From: Spartinivicinus ruber
Lineage (GTDB): Bacteria > Pseudomonadota > Gammaproteobacteria > Pseudomonadales > Zooshikellaceae
Assembly (NCBI RefSeq): GCF_011009015.1
Contig: NZ_CP048878.1
Coordinates: 5,424,354 to 5,488,353, forward strand
DNA length: 64,000 bases
Reading direction: 5' to 3'
Under the pieces are notes generated by a model, which had not been told where the DNA came from, made no database searches, and saw only the letters and a list, made by a program, of their open reading frames with translations. The position numbers and the translations under genes were made by a program. Shown piece after piece: positions 25,957 to 34,051 of the stretch (the stretch's first letter is position 1; each line of letters starts with the position of its first letter).

Positions 25957-26628
25957 CTAACGCTCTGGTGGCGCTTGTAAGTTCCCATTAAATACTACTG
26001 GAGGTTCATCTACCGCAGCCTTGATGTGGTTTTCATTTATTATTTGAGTTTCACCTGTATCATTTTGAACCACAGCTGAATAAATTCCTTCAAGAGAAGA
26101 AATCGTTATATGGGTTTGTGTTTTCCCCCTAGTGACAATAACGTTTTCAGTCGGTCCACCATCCACCATAATGCCAGTCCAAACATGCACCCCATTAAAT
26201 GAGTTAGCCGTATCGGTCAGCTTAGCAATGAATGACTTATTTAATTCTGGAATAGGGAATTCCAACACTTGACCAACTTGTATACTTTTAATGTAAGCTG
26301 GTTCTACTTTAAGGTGATGGACAGGTACATCAAACTTGTCAACTGTTTGTAGTTTCTCAGTTGCCTGCCAAAATACTACAGGTGTTCCATCTATTTTTGG
26401 TAATGGTGCTTTTTTCTTTGGTAAAGGTAAACGATCTTTTTCTGCTACTTCTTCTGGTTTGGCTTTATCATTACCAGCAACATCAACTGCTTTTGTTATT
26501 TCTTGCTGGTTATCTTTACTATTGCCTTGAGTAACGGTGACCTGCTGGTTACCATCTTGAGTAACCCATAAGCCAATGGCAATACCTGCAACAGCAAACA
26601 ATGAACCTGCAGCAAGTTTCCAAGACAT
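25957..26628 (-). CDS. membrane-anchored propeptide-like partner protein
   Basis: A 223-aa protein with one N-terminal membrane segment (WKLAAGSLFAVAGIAIGLWV), a charged spacer and a C-terminal beta-rich domain of about 120 residues (VGQVLEFPIPELNKSF ... VHVWTGIMVDGGPTENVIVTRG ... ISSLEGIYSAVVQND). That pattern recalls the pro-domain of secreted metzincins, here encoded apart from the enzyme. ATG at 26626-26628; an in-frame TTG at 26629 has an equally good AGGAG. A paralogue with the same layout precedes the second protease at 28947. Chaperone, inhibitor or receptor for its neighbour is inference; no family name was recognised. Confidence 0.75.
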   Translation of the reverse strand: MSWKLAAGSLFAVAGIAIGLWVTQDGNQQVTVTQGNSKDNQQEITKAVDVAGNDKAKPEEVAEKDRLPLPKKKAPLPKIDGTPVVFWQATEKLQTVDKFDVPVHHLKVEPAYIKSIQVGQVLEFPIPELNKSFIAKLTDTANSFNGVHVWTGIMVDGGPTENVIVTRGKTQTHITISSLEGIYSAVVQNDTGETQIINENHIKAAVDEPPVVFNGNLQAPPER

Positions 26629-26631
26629 CAA

Positions 26632-27006
26632 ATTCAGTCTCCTCTTGGTAATAAACTAGATATGTGTTTTAAAGTGCTGGCTTTCTTGTGGTTATTTTTA
26701 ATAAACAACAAGAGCTTTTGTTATCCTCCCTTTACTATCTGGTCTTAGTAACCGAGAGGTGTTGATAGCTGCACATTAACTACAGTTATACAACAATTAA
26801 CGTGTGGCGAATTATAGTGTCGAGTTAGATTAGAAAAAGAGATGCAGCGCACAAAAAAATTATTTAATGAATCGCGAACCGAAAACCATTTAACAACTTA
26901 ATAGTCATCAAATGACCATATAAAATTCACAATAAAGAACGATAGTGCATTAACAGTAAAGTGGGAGAGAATAGAGAAACAGTAGCAGCTTGATAAATTG
27001 CTTGAT
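26632..27006. other. intergenic region upstream of anchor/protease module 1
   Basis: AT-rich, no ORF with a ribosome site found. It must contain the promoter of the minus-strand module, but no clear -35/-10 pair or repeat was recognised. Confidence 0.5.
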
Positions 27007-27801
27007 CTAGCTTAACAAGGCAAATAGTTTATTTTTTATTCTTGTTTCCCAACTATTAATTTTAAGCAGATCAACACGCGACAGGGCAATTCCTTTTTCT
27101 GGGGGTTGGTCTAGTCCTAGTAACACAGGAACTGACAGCGTGTCAATTATACCATTAATATTGTCAAAATTATTGTCACTGACAATATCAACAACCCAGG
27201 CTGAAACTTTCCTGTTCTTAATTATATTCGGTGAAATAGGCTTTTCTGAAAGCCTAATGGTTTCGACATGGAAACCAAGTTGCTTAACCAAGTTAGTAAG
27301 CACTGCCTGGCTTCTATCAGTATCTGTTATTAATCCTACAACTGGGCCTAATGCTGGCTTTTCAATACGCAATATTTTTTGTATTGCGTTTACAAATTCA
27401 CGTCCAACAATAGGAATTGAGAGGCAAGCTTGAGCTCCCAAGCTAATTGCCATTTTTCCTAAATAACGATCATTCCACTCATTAATAACAACTATAGGCA
27501 ATCTTGAAGTAACTGGATCACTCCTTAATAGTTGTATAAGTGATAAACAAGTGATCCCCTGCAAGTCAGCATTAATTAAGATAATATCGGGAGAAAAGCG
27601 CTTTGCCATAACAGTAGTCATTAATGGCTCATTGCAAACCAGTGCATCCATAGAAAGACGACAAACCATATTATCGAGCAGTTTAGCAGTATTTCCAGAC
27701 TGCCCAACTAGCAGTCCTTTCAGTACAGGTTTAGAACTCCAAAGTTGCTTATGCTTAGAGCTAGATATACCCAACTCGTTATGATCAGCATTAGAGTTCA
27801 T
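27007..27801 (-). CDS. orphan protein with two degenerate receiver-like domains
   Basis: A 264-aa cytoplasmic protein. Residues about 25-145 follow the receiver fold (FSPDIILINADLQGITCLSLIQLL, LPIVVINEW), but the phospho-acceptor position is Asn (ILINADLQG aligned with ILLDxxLPG) and the conserved Lys is Ile (LSIPI). Residues about 150-264 form a second alpha/beta unit (VGLITDTDRSQAVLTNLVKQLGF, AWVVDI, PVLLGLDQPPEKG, WETRIKNKLFALL). That unit resembles, from memory, the N-terminal module of ChpB-type methylesterases of pilus chemosensory systems. No output domain or kinase is nearby. It lies alone between the two protease modules. Function unknown. Confidence 0.65.
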   Translation of the reverse strand: MNSNADHNELGISSSKHKQLWSSKPVLKGLLVGQSGNTAKLLDNMVCRLSMDALVCNEPLMTTVMAKRFSPDIILINADLQGITCLSLIQLLRSDPVTSRLPIVVINEWNDRYLGKMAISLGAQACLSIPIVGREFVNAIQKILRIEKPALGPVVGLITDTDRSQAVLTNLVKQLGFHVETIRLSEKPISPNIIKNRKVSAWVVDIVSDNNFDNINGIIDTLSVPVLLGLDQPPEKGIALSRVDLLKINSWETRIKNKLFALLS

Positions 27802-28390
27802 ATTTGATAACCCTTAAACAGCAGGATAATAGTTTTTTACAGTTAGTAAATAAATAAAAAATTCGTTTGATTTGTAGACCTATACTGTCTTTACAAGATA
27901 TATAAGTATTTACTTTATGAGCCTAATAACTTTAAAAGATTTTATTAAGCCAACTACCATTCAACTACAGATGGTTAACTCATACATCACTGATGCAGTA
28001 GTTTATTTTTCCATAATAAACTAGTTAGTCAGCAACTTTCACTACTCATATCTTCACTACGGTTTAGCATTAGACTACATTATTCTTACTATTTAAATCA
28101 GCTAATTTATATTCTTAGACTCTGATCAATAATTTATAGCCCACTATTTTTAATTGAGCATTCAACAAAAAGTTATGAGATTTTCGACAAGCACTAAGAG
28201 TTAGGTGGTAAGTTTGTTCTAGGGAGTAAAGAAAGAAGCAACCAAGTAAATGGCAGTAGCATTTTTTATAACTATTAAACCACAGAAAACTTTATAAAAT
28301 GTAACTAGCGGAAGCTGACTAACAACTGAAATGGCTGAAACTTAATGGAGGGCTGCCAGGCAACAAGCTCTGTTTAGTGCGAGCTTGAGC
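27802..28390. other. AT-rich intergenic region
   Basis: Nothing coding was supported on either strand. It presumably holds the promoter of the receiver-like gene near 27802-27900. No repeat of the MITE family and no strong hairpin were seen. Confidence 0.5.
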
Positions 28391-28540
28391 CTAGCGATCA
28401 CTATTAACTGATAACTCGATAACCTTTTGATTAGTTGCTTGAGTTTGAGTATCAGACTCGGCATTTGTGCCTAAAATAAAAGCTGCACAAACAGCTGTGA
28501 TCATTATGGCACAGGCTTTCAATAGGTTTTTATCAAACAT
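28391..28540 (-). CDS. predicted small secreted or lipid-anchored peptide
   Basis: A 49-aa frame starting at ATG 28538-28540 with GAGGTGG six bases ahead. The start MFDKNLLKACAIMITAVCAA has a positively charged end and a hydrophobic stretch like a signal peptide. The mature part is polar (ESDTQTQATNQKVIELSVNSDR). The strong ribosome site and signal-like start are the evidence; there is no recognised family. A 76-codon frame on the opposite strand over the same DNA looks random. Confidence 0.5.
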   Translation of the reverse strand: MFDKNLLKACAIMITAVCAAFILGTNAESDTQTQATNQKVIELSVNSDR

Positions 28541-28946
28541 ATTTGCCACCTCAATATTAATAAGTATCTACCTTGTAACTGGGGATGATTATAGAAGCCT
28601 GTTTAGCAAAAAAAAGCGAACCTACGCACAAGATTTACTCCAAGCTGTCAAAAAACTTATCACTTTGTGGTTTAGGTCGCTTCAAGCATTTGAGTAATTA
28701 CACACTGTAACAAACAGATAAGAATGATTACCCTTAAAGTTTGTGTTTATTAGCTCCAATCTTCACAGCCAAAGCAACTTTGGCCATAATAAGTCTTGCT
28801 GCTAATTGGCCTCAAAATATTAAAACTTGATATTTTACGCCATAGATTAGCCAAATCAGCCAAGCATAACTTGAAACTTTACTCAGGTTTTCTGCGAATA
28901 ACCACTAATTTTCAGGCAAATTAGTGTCCGAATAGCCAGTTTACTG
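28541..28946. other. intergenic region beyond metalloprotease module 2
   Basis: AT-rich non-coding DNA; contains the promoter side of the small peptide gene. No clear terminator was found after the protease stop at 28947. Confidence 0.45.
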
Positions 28947-30722
28947 CTAATTTTTCTTTACACTTACCCTATCAATAAAGAAGTCCATTCCAGGCTCAGG
29001 ACCAAACAGATATAAGTGAATGAATTTCACAGCTCCTTTTGCCTGATAGCTTAAATTGCCCGACACTGTTGTCCACTGCTCGCCTGCAGGCAAACTAGCC
29101 GTTTTAACTCGATGCCAGTGGTATCCGACATCATCCACATAAAAGAGCTGAATATCGATTAACTGCTCCTTGCTTTGCTTCATGGCCTGCCTGACATTCA
29201 GGCTTAATTGGTATTGCCTGCCACTTTCTAAAATACCTTTCACATCTAAAGCTGGCCCAGAATACCAGTGGCTACGCCCTGTTACCTTCATGCTGTATTC
29301 ACCTTCACTGGCAGCTTCTTTCGACCGGGTTAACTGATCAACACCAAAGAACGGAATCCAGTTATGAAGGTTTTGCTCAAAGTGATGGTTAAAGACATCT
29401 TTATCAGGTTTAGGTGGTTCACTGTCTACTTGAGTCAGTTTAACCTCATCTACATTAAGTGCGTACTCTGCTTTAGGGCCAAACAACAACACCTGAACCT
29501 TTTTTACTTCGCCAAGCGCCTGTATTTTAAACTTATCTTTTACCTGACTCATTTCATTACTGGTAATAGATTCATTAACCAAATATTGATAATGAACACC
29601 TACTTCATCAGTTATTTGTAGTGCTATTCGCGCCGTGTCTCTTACTTGCTGCTCAGTATCTATTTTCATTTTTGCAGATATTTCATATTCAACCTCTGGC
29701 TTTACTTTTTCAGTAATATCTTGAATAACCCCGTCATAGAAAGCCTTACGATTTTTAATAGATAAAATATTGTCTTTACCACAAGGTTTTTGCTTCGCAA
29801 TTTTACTCAAACTCACACTACTATTGTGGTATGACCCCCAAGGATTGAGATTGTTAAAATCCCCTCCAGTTATCAGGTTATTTGCCATATGAGGTTTCTT
29901 ACAAAGGTCAGAATTTGGTTTATCGTCATCAGAGTCAGGCTTTGCTGAGCCGGCAAAGTTAGCTACTTGTTCTGCAACAATTATTAAATTTTCCACCGCA
30001 TTAGCACCATTTGAGGCACTTTTATCAACACCACAGGGTTGATCTTTACATTTAATTTGTACAGGGCTTGAAAACTGCTGAACATGTTTGGCACCGTTAA
30101 AGTTCTTTGGATAAGCCATGATGGTTGTGAACAAGCCATCTATTCCATGCCCTCTAGCCCAAGGAAAGATACCACCAACCCGCCCTGAAGGATTTTCATT
30201 TTGAGCGGAATGGCCCAACCCCATGTTATGGCCCAGCTGATGAACATAAGCTAACAAACCACACTCAGCTCCAATCACGCTATAGGCAAATCCGCTGGCA
30301 GTGGATTTAAACTTTCCTGTTGTTGAATCGCCTTGGGGAACCCATGCCGAACCGCAAATATCCGCTTTTCGCAGAGTAATTAAAGTAACTAAATCGGCGC
30401 CATACTGTTTACGCAAACCGGCTATTTTTTGATCATCAGTAAATTTTTTTAACGTAGCACCTGAAACACTTCCATAGTCATTGGCTATTGCTTCCGTGTG
30501 GACAACGTTTAGCTGCATATTAACGTCACTATTAAGGTAACTCTGATTTGCATATTCAACCAGGTTAGTAATATGAGCATTAATATCTTTTACTTTACTT
30601 GCTGCACCTGGCGTATATAGCAACATCACATCAACTGTTGTCTTTGCCGCTACCTGGCCAGGCAATAACGCAGACAAGGCTAGGCTGAACCCAGCCAGCA
30701 CTGATATATTTTGTGATTTCAT
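28947..30722 (-). CDS. metzincin-like metalloprotease homologue with catalytic Glu replaced (HQLGH)
   Basis: About 591 aa from ATG 30720-30722. The signal peptide ends near LLPGQVAA. It is a paralogue of the protease at 23882: TVDVMLLYTPGAASK, the zinc helix, Met-turn TIMAYPKNF, FSSPVQIKC and two jelly-roll-like tail domains (NRKAFYDGVIQDITE, GRSHWYSGPALDVKG). The zinc helix reads HQLGHNMGLGH: the three His ligands remain, but the general-base Glu is Gln (codon CAG at 30237-30239). By family knowledge this should abolish proteolysis while keeping zinc. The frame is otherwise intact, which suggests a retained non-catalytic role such as binding, decoy or regulation. It follows its own anchor gene by 38 bp. 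Confidence 0.85.
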   Translation of the reverse strand: MKSQNISVLAGFSLALSALLPGQVAAKTTVDVMLLYTPGAASKVKDINAHITNLVEYANQSYLNSDVNMQLNVVHTEAIANDYGSVSGATLKKFTDDQKIAGLRKQYGADLVTLITLRKADICGSAWVPQGDSTTGKFKSTASGFAYSVIGAECGLLAYVHQLGHNMGLGHSAQNENPSGRVGGIFPWARGHGIDGLFTTIMAYPKNFNGAKHVQQFSSPVQIKCKDQPCGVDKSASNGANAVENLIIVAEQVANFAGSAKPDSDDDKPNSDLCKKPHMANNLITGGDFNNLNPWGSYHNSSVSLSKIAKQKPCGKDNILSIKNRKAFYDGVIQDITEKVKPEVEYEISAKMKIDTEQQVRDTARIALQITDEVGVHYQYLVNESITSNEMSQVKDKFKIQALGEVKKVQVLLFGPKAEYALNVDEVKLTQVDSEPPKPDKDVFNHHFEQNLHNWIPFFGVDQLTRSKEAASEGEYSMKVTGRSHWYSGPALDVKGILESGRQYQLSLNVRQAMKQSKEQLIDIQLFYVDDVGYHWHRVKTASLPAGEQWTTVSGNLSYQAKGAVKFIHLYLFGPEPGMDFFIDRVSVKKN

Positions 30723-30760
30723 GCAGCCAAACCCCACTTTTTGATCAAGTTTTTTTACTG

Positions 30761-31477
30761 TTAACTACGATTTTTAGGTGGTTCAACTGGCACTTCTGGT
30801 GCAGGAATGGCGTCATTAAAATTAGTGATTGTTTTTGCAATATCATCTTCACTAATCATGGTGGCTTTACCAGAAGCATTATCAATCCGCACCGAATAAA
30901 CACCTTCGCTGGTAGATACAGTGACATAGGTCTCCACTTCACCACGGGTCACAATTACATTGTCATTTTCAGCACCGTTATTAATTTTGCCTTTAAATAC
31001 ATGAACATCATCCAACTGGTTATGTGTTGTAGTAAGCTCTGCCTGATAAGACTGATTTAGTGCAGGTACTTCAAACTCTAGCGTTTGCCCCAGTTGTAAC
31101 GAGCTAATTAATTGTGGATTAACCTGTAAATGGGTAGTTGGAATCCCATTTTCATCAACAGTTTGCTCTTGCTCAGATGTTTTCCACATACTGGTTGTTT
31201 CGTTAGGATCAACTTCTGGCAATGCAGGAGCAGGCTCAGGTAGTGGGATATCGGCAGGTTCAGCTGCTGTATCGGCCTCAGCTTTTTCTGCAACAGGCGC
31301 AGCAACTACTACATTGCTAGTATCTGATTGTGCGGACTGACCCTCATTGGAAGCATTAACCGCAGATCCTTGGTTAGCTGTTTGGCTCGTAGATTGCTCA
31401 GAAGGCATCATGACAACAGCAGCACCAACACCTATAACCATGGCACCAACACCCAGTAATAATTTCGAACCCTTCAT
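30761..31477 (-). CDS. membrane-anchored propeptide-like partner protein (paralogue)
   Basis: A 238-aa paralogue of the protein at 25957. It has one N-terminal membrane segment (KLLLGVGAMVIGVGAAVVMM) and a long Ala/Glu/Pro-rich spacer. The C-terminal beta-rich domain follows (LGQTLEFEVPALNQSYQAEL, VHVFKGKINNGAENDNVIVTRG, VSTSEGVYSVRIDN). ATG 31475-31477 has AGAGGA ahead. It precedes the HQLGH protease homologue in the same orientation, so the two-gene module as a whole has been duplicated. A MITE-like element begins 50 bp upstream and may sit in or near the promoter. Function is inferred only from architecture. Confidence 0.75.
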   Translation of the reverse strand: MKGSKLLLGVGAMVIGVGAAVVMMPSEQSTSQTANQGSAVNASNEGQSAQSDTSNVVVAAPVAEKAEADTAAEPADIPLPEPAPALPEVDPNETTSMWKTSEQEQTVDENGIPTTHLQVNPQLISSLQLGQTLEFEVPALNQSYQAELTTTHNQLDDVHVFKGKINNGAENDNVIVTRGEVETYVTVSTSEGVYSVRIDNASGKATMISEDDIAKTITNFNDAIPAPEVPVEPPKNRS

Positions 31478-31526
31478 AGTTTTTCCTCTTGCAAGATGAA
31501 ATATTCGGGCTAATGTAAAAATCTTT

Positions 31527-31654
31527 TATACTCTTCACGAATGACTTTTAGGGTTTGTTATCTTCATTTCTCACCCCAATCACCTATTACTTATAGGCTC
31601 ATGAGGCTTCGTCACTCGACGGCCACCACTAAAAAATTATTCGCTTTGACTATA
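31527..31654. repeat. 128-bp MITE-like element, copy B
   Basis: Begins TATACTCTTCACGAATGAC and ends TTCGCTTTGACTATA. Same length, same orientation and the same internal blocks as copy A (TTTTAGGGTTTGTT, CACCCCAATCA, TCGACGGCC), with scattered substitutions. Lies just upstream of the anchor gene of protease module 2. Confidence 0.8.
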
Positions 31655-32326
31655 GCTTTAAAAATCAAGGTTTACTCAATAAGCAAAATGATCACTAAAT
31701 AAAAATCCAGCATGTCAACCATTTAACTGGAAGAAACATACAAACTAAATTTTAGTTTCATCAATTAACAGCTAAACAATCATTTATGCTTTGAATAGCA
31801 GATTTATAGTTAAGTTCAAATTGACGACAGTATTAACTGAAAGCGAGTATAAAAAGGAAAGCAATGCTAAAAAGCGAATTTTCGCACATATGTAGCTATC
31901 AGCTGATATGCGTTAACAAGCTGCAATATTATTCACAACCGATGCGCGACTTATATCCACTCAACCATTTCCCTGAGAGGGGCTCATAAAAGCAATCTCG
32001 GCCAATCCACATAGCTAGCAACTTACCTACTTAAATTCAAGAGTTTATTGACTAACCCTTCACCTGGATGAATTAACTACTAAAGGGTATTTAAGATCAA
32101 ACTTTGATTTAATTTATTTTAAAAAATAACCAACACCTGCTTCCAGTAATAGAATTAATTTTTATATAAGACATTTTTAGTGGATCAACTATCAATACAA
32201 TAAAAAATATAGCGCTATTCTCTAGCAAAGCATTGATAGCTTTTTATTTAAAACAAAGAAATCAACAAGCTCAAACAAGTCACACAATAAAAATGACAAA
32301 CAACTCCATTTAAATAGGAATTTACA
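31655..32326. other. intergenic region upstream of the serine protease
   Basis: About 670 bp of AT-rich DNA with no supported ORF. It separates divergent transcription units (anchor/protease module 2 to the left, serine protease to the right), so promoters are expected in it. No operator was recognised. Confidence 0.5.
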
Positions 32327-33811
32327 ATGAACAAACAAAATATCAAGCCAATATTTGTGCTGAGCAGCCTATTTTTAGCCGTAACAGGGCTTGCCCATGC
32401 AAATAATGGAAACCCTCAACAAAATGATAATTATCCTTCACCTGAAGCAGGTAATAATACACAGGAAATAGTTGGTGGCCGTCCCTCTAATTTTGAAGAA
32501 CGTAAATGGATGGTATGGCTAGGTGGTTGCGGTGGCAGTTTGATTAACCAACAATGGGTGATAACTGCAGCCCATTGCTCTCCCAAAGCAGGTACTAGGG
32601 TAACCGTTGGTCGTTATGATCGCACGACCAATGAAGGAGAAGTAATCAGGGCAGAAAAAACAATCATTCATCCAAAATATAATCCACGTAGCAGCGACAA
32701 CGACATTGCATTAATTAAATTGCAACGCCCAGTTAGTAGCAGTTTAAATATCACACCAATAAACCTGGCTGATACTAATATTCACCATAATGCAATAAAA
32801 CCAGGCACTAAAGTAAAGGTAGCTGGGTGGGGAAATACTCAACAAAACATCATGCTATCTAATAAATTAATGGAAGTAGATGTTCCCGTTGTCAGCCAGC
32901 AAGAATGCAGCCAAGCTTATGGTGGCATTACCGAAAACATGGTATGTGCAGGCTATAAACAAGGCGGCAAAGATTCCTGTCAGGGAGACAGCGGCGGACC
33001 ATTATTTATTAAATGGTACGATAAAGTTTATCAAGTTGGCATCGTCAGTTTTGGTAGAGGCTGCGCCCGGCCAGGTTACCCTGGGGTTTATACCAAAGCT
33101 GCTAATTATTACGAGTGGGTGAAACAATACGTCAATTTAGGTGATAACCAACCTCCTGGCGATGACAACCCTCCCCAACCGCCAGTGCCACCTGATAACC
33201 CAGATGATAATGGTCCTGATTGGCCCAAGCCTCCCGGAGACGACGACAATCCTAATCCTCCACCACCTCCTGGTGATGATGACAACGATGGACCGGACTG
33301 GCCTGATGATGATGGAGATAAGCCAAATCCACCACAACCGCCTACACCCCCTGATGATGGTGATGACCCCATGCCTCCTAATGACCCATGTAAACCACCA
33401 CAGGATCCTGACTGGCCCAAACCACCTAACTGGCCTAATGATTGGCCCAAACCGGACTGGCCTGGTAATCAATGGCCTCATAAAGGAAAACACACAGGTA
33501 ATGCCGCTACTGGTCAGCAGTTTGCCTTAACACAATTAACAGCTAAGGCCGGTGATTGGCTGTATTATACAGTGAATATACCAGCACAAACTAAGGCACT
33601 AGAAGTCCAAACAAGCAATGGCAAAGGCAATGCAGACCTATTTATTAGCACTGGAGCATTACCAAATGAGAGTAGTAGTTACTGTAGTTCAACCAAAGCA
33701 AACAATAGCGAGTACTGCCGTATAGACTATCCTACAACAGGTGTATGGTATATCGGCGTGAAAGCAGAACAAGGCTTTGCTGGGTTAATTATTAAAGCCA
33801 GAGCCAAATAG
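32327..33811 (+). CDS. secreted trypsin-like serine protease with Pro/Asp linker and PPC domain
   Basis: A 494-aa S1A protease. The signal peptide ends near LAHA (residue 25). A short propeptide leads to the activation site before IVGG (residue 48). The triad is H83 (TAAHC), D126 (NDIALIKL) and S222 (GDSGGP). Asp216 at the base of the S1 pocket predicts cleavage after Lys/Arg. Residues about 275-392 are a low-complexity Pro/Asp/Trp linker (PPGDDDNPN, GPDWPDD units). The last 100 residues match a bacterial prepeptidase C-terminal (PPC) domain (LTAKAGDWLYYTVNIP, GNADLFISTG, WYIGVKA). Probably exported via type II secretion. MITE-like copies lie on both sides. Confidence 0.93.
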   Translation: MNKQNIKPIFVLSSLFLAVTGLAHANNGNPQQNDNYPSPEAGNNTQEIVGGRPSNFEERKWMVWLGGCGGSLINQQWVITAAHCSPKAGTRVTVGRYDRTTNEGEVIRAEKTIIHPKYNPRSSDNDIALIKLQRPVSSSLNITPINLADTNIHHNAIKPGTKVKVAGWGNTQQNIMLSNKLMEVDVPVVSQQECSQAYGGITENMVCAGYKQGGKDSCQGDSGGPLFIKWYDKVYQVGIVSFGRGCARPGYPGVYTKAANYYEWVKQYVNLGDNQPPGDDNPPQPPVPPDNPDDNGPDWPKPPGDDDNPNPPPPPGDDDNDGPDWPDDDGDKPNPPQPPTPPDDGDDPMPPNDPCKPPQDPDWPKPPNWPNDWPKPDWPGNQWPHKGKHTGNAATGQQFALTQLTAKAGDWLYYTVNIPAQTKALEVQTSNGKGNADLFISTGALPNESSSYCSSTKANNSEYCRIDYPTTGVWYIGVKAEQGFAGLIIKARAK

Positions 33812-33817
33812 TCTAAT

Positions 33818-33995
33818 TATACCCCTCTTGAATGATTTTGAGGGTTTGTTGTCGTCGCTCTTGACCACCAAGGATGGTGGAAATGCAGTTAATGCATCGA
33901 GCATTTAACTGCCACCCCAATTATTTATAAAAACATAAACTCATGAGGCTTCATTGCTCGACGGCTGCCCCTAAAAACCATTTGCTTTGGCTATA
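33818..33995. repeat. MITE-like element, copy C, with about 50-bp insert
   Basis: Has the same ends as copy A (TATACCCCTCTTGAATGA and CATTTGCTTTGGCTATA) but is 178 bp long because extra DNA lies after TCGTCGCTCTTG. The insert carries two small palindromes, CCACCAAGGATGGTGG and a longer one around GCAGTTAATGC / GCATTTAACTGC. Lies six bp beyond the serine protease stop. Confidence 0.8.
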
Positions 33996-34007
33996 TTTAC
34001 AGATAAT

Positions 34008-34037
34008 AAAAAAGCCGCTTTTAAAAGCGGCTTTTTT
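34008..34037. terminator. bidirectional rho-independent terminator
   Basis: GCCGCTTTTAAAAGCGGC is a perfect palindrome flanked by A6 and T6. It lies between the convergent serine protease and TPR-protein genes and can serve both. Confidence 0.9.
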
Positions 34038-34051
34038 GTTTCGATACTATT

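Noticed and set aside
28467-28697. 76-codon plus-strand ORF
   Set aside because: No ribosome site; overlaps the better supported 49-codon minus-strand gene; sequence resembles no protein.
33109-33530. Long ORFs of 113-129 codons on both strands over the serine protease linker
   Set aside because: They are by-products of the low-complexity Pro/Asp codons; the compositions (Gly/Ser, Ile/Arg or Met/His rich) are not protein-like and no ribosome sites fit.
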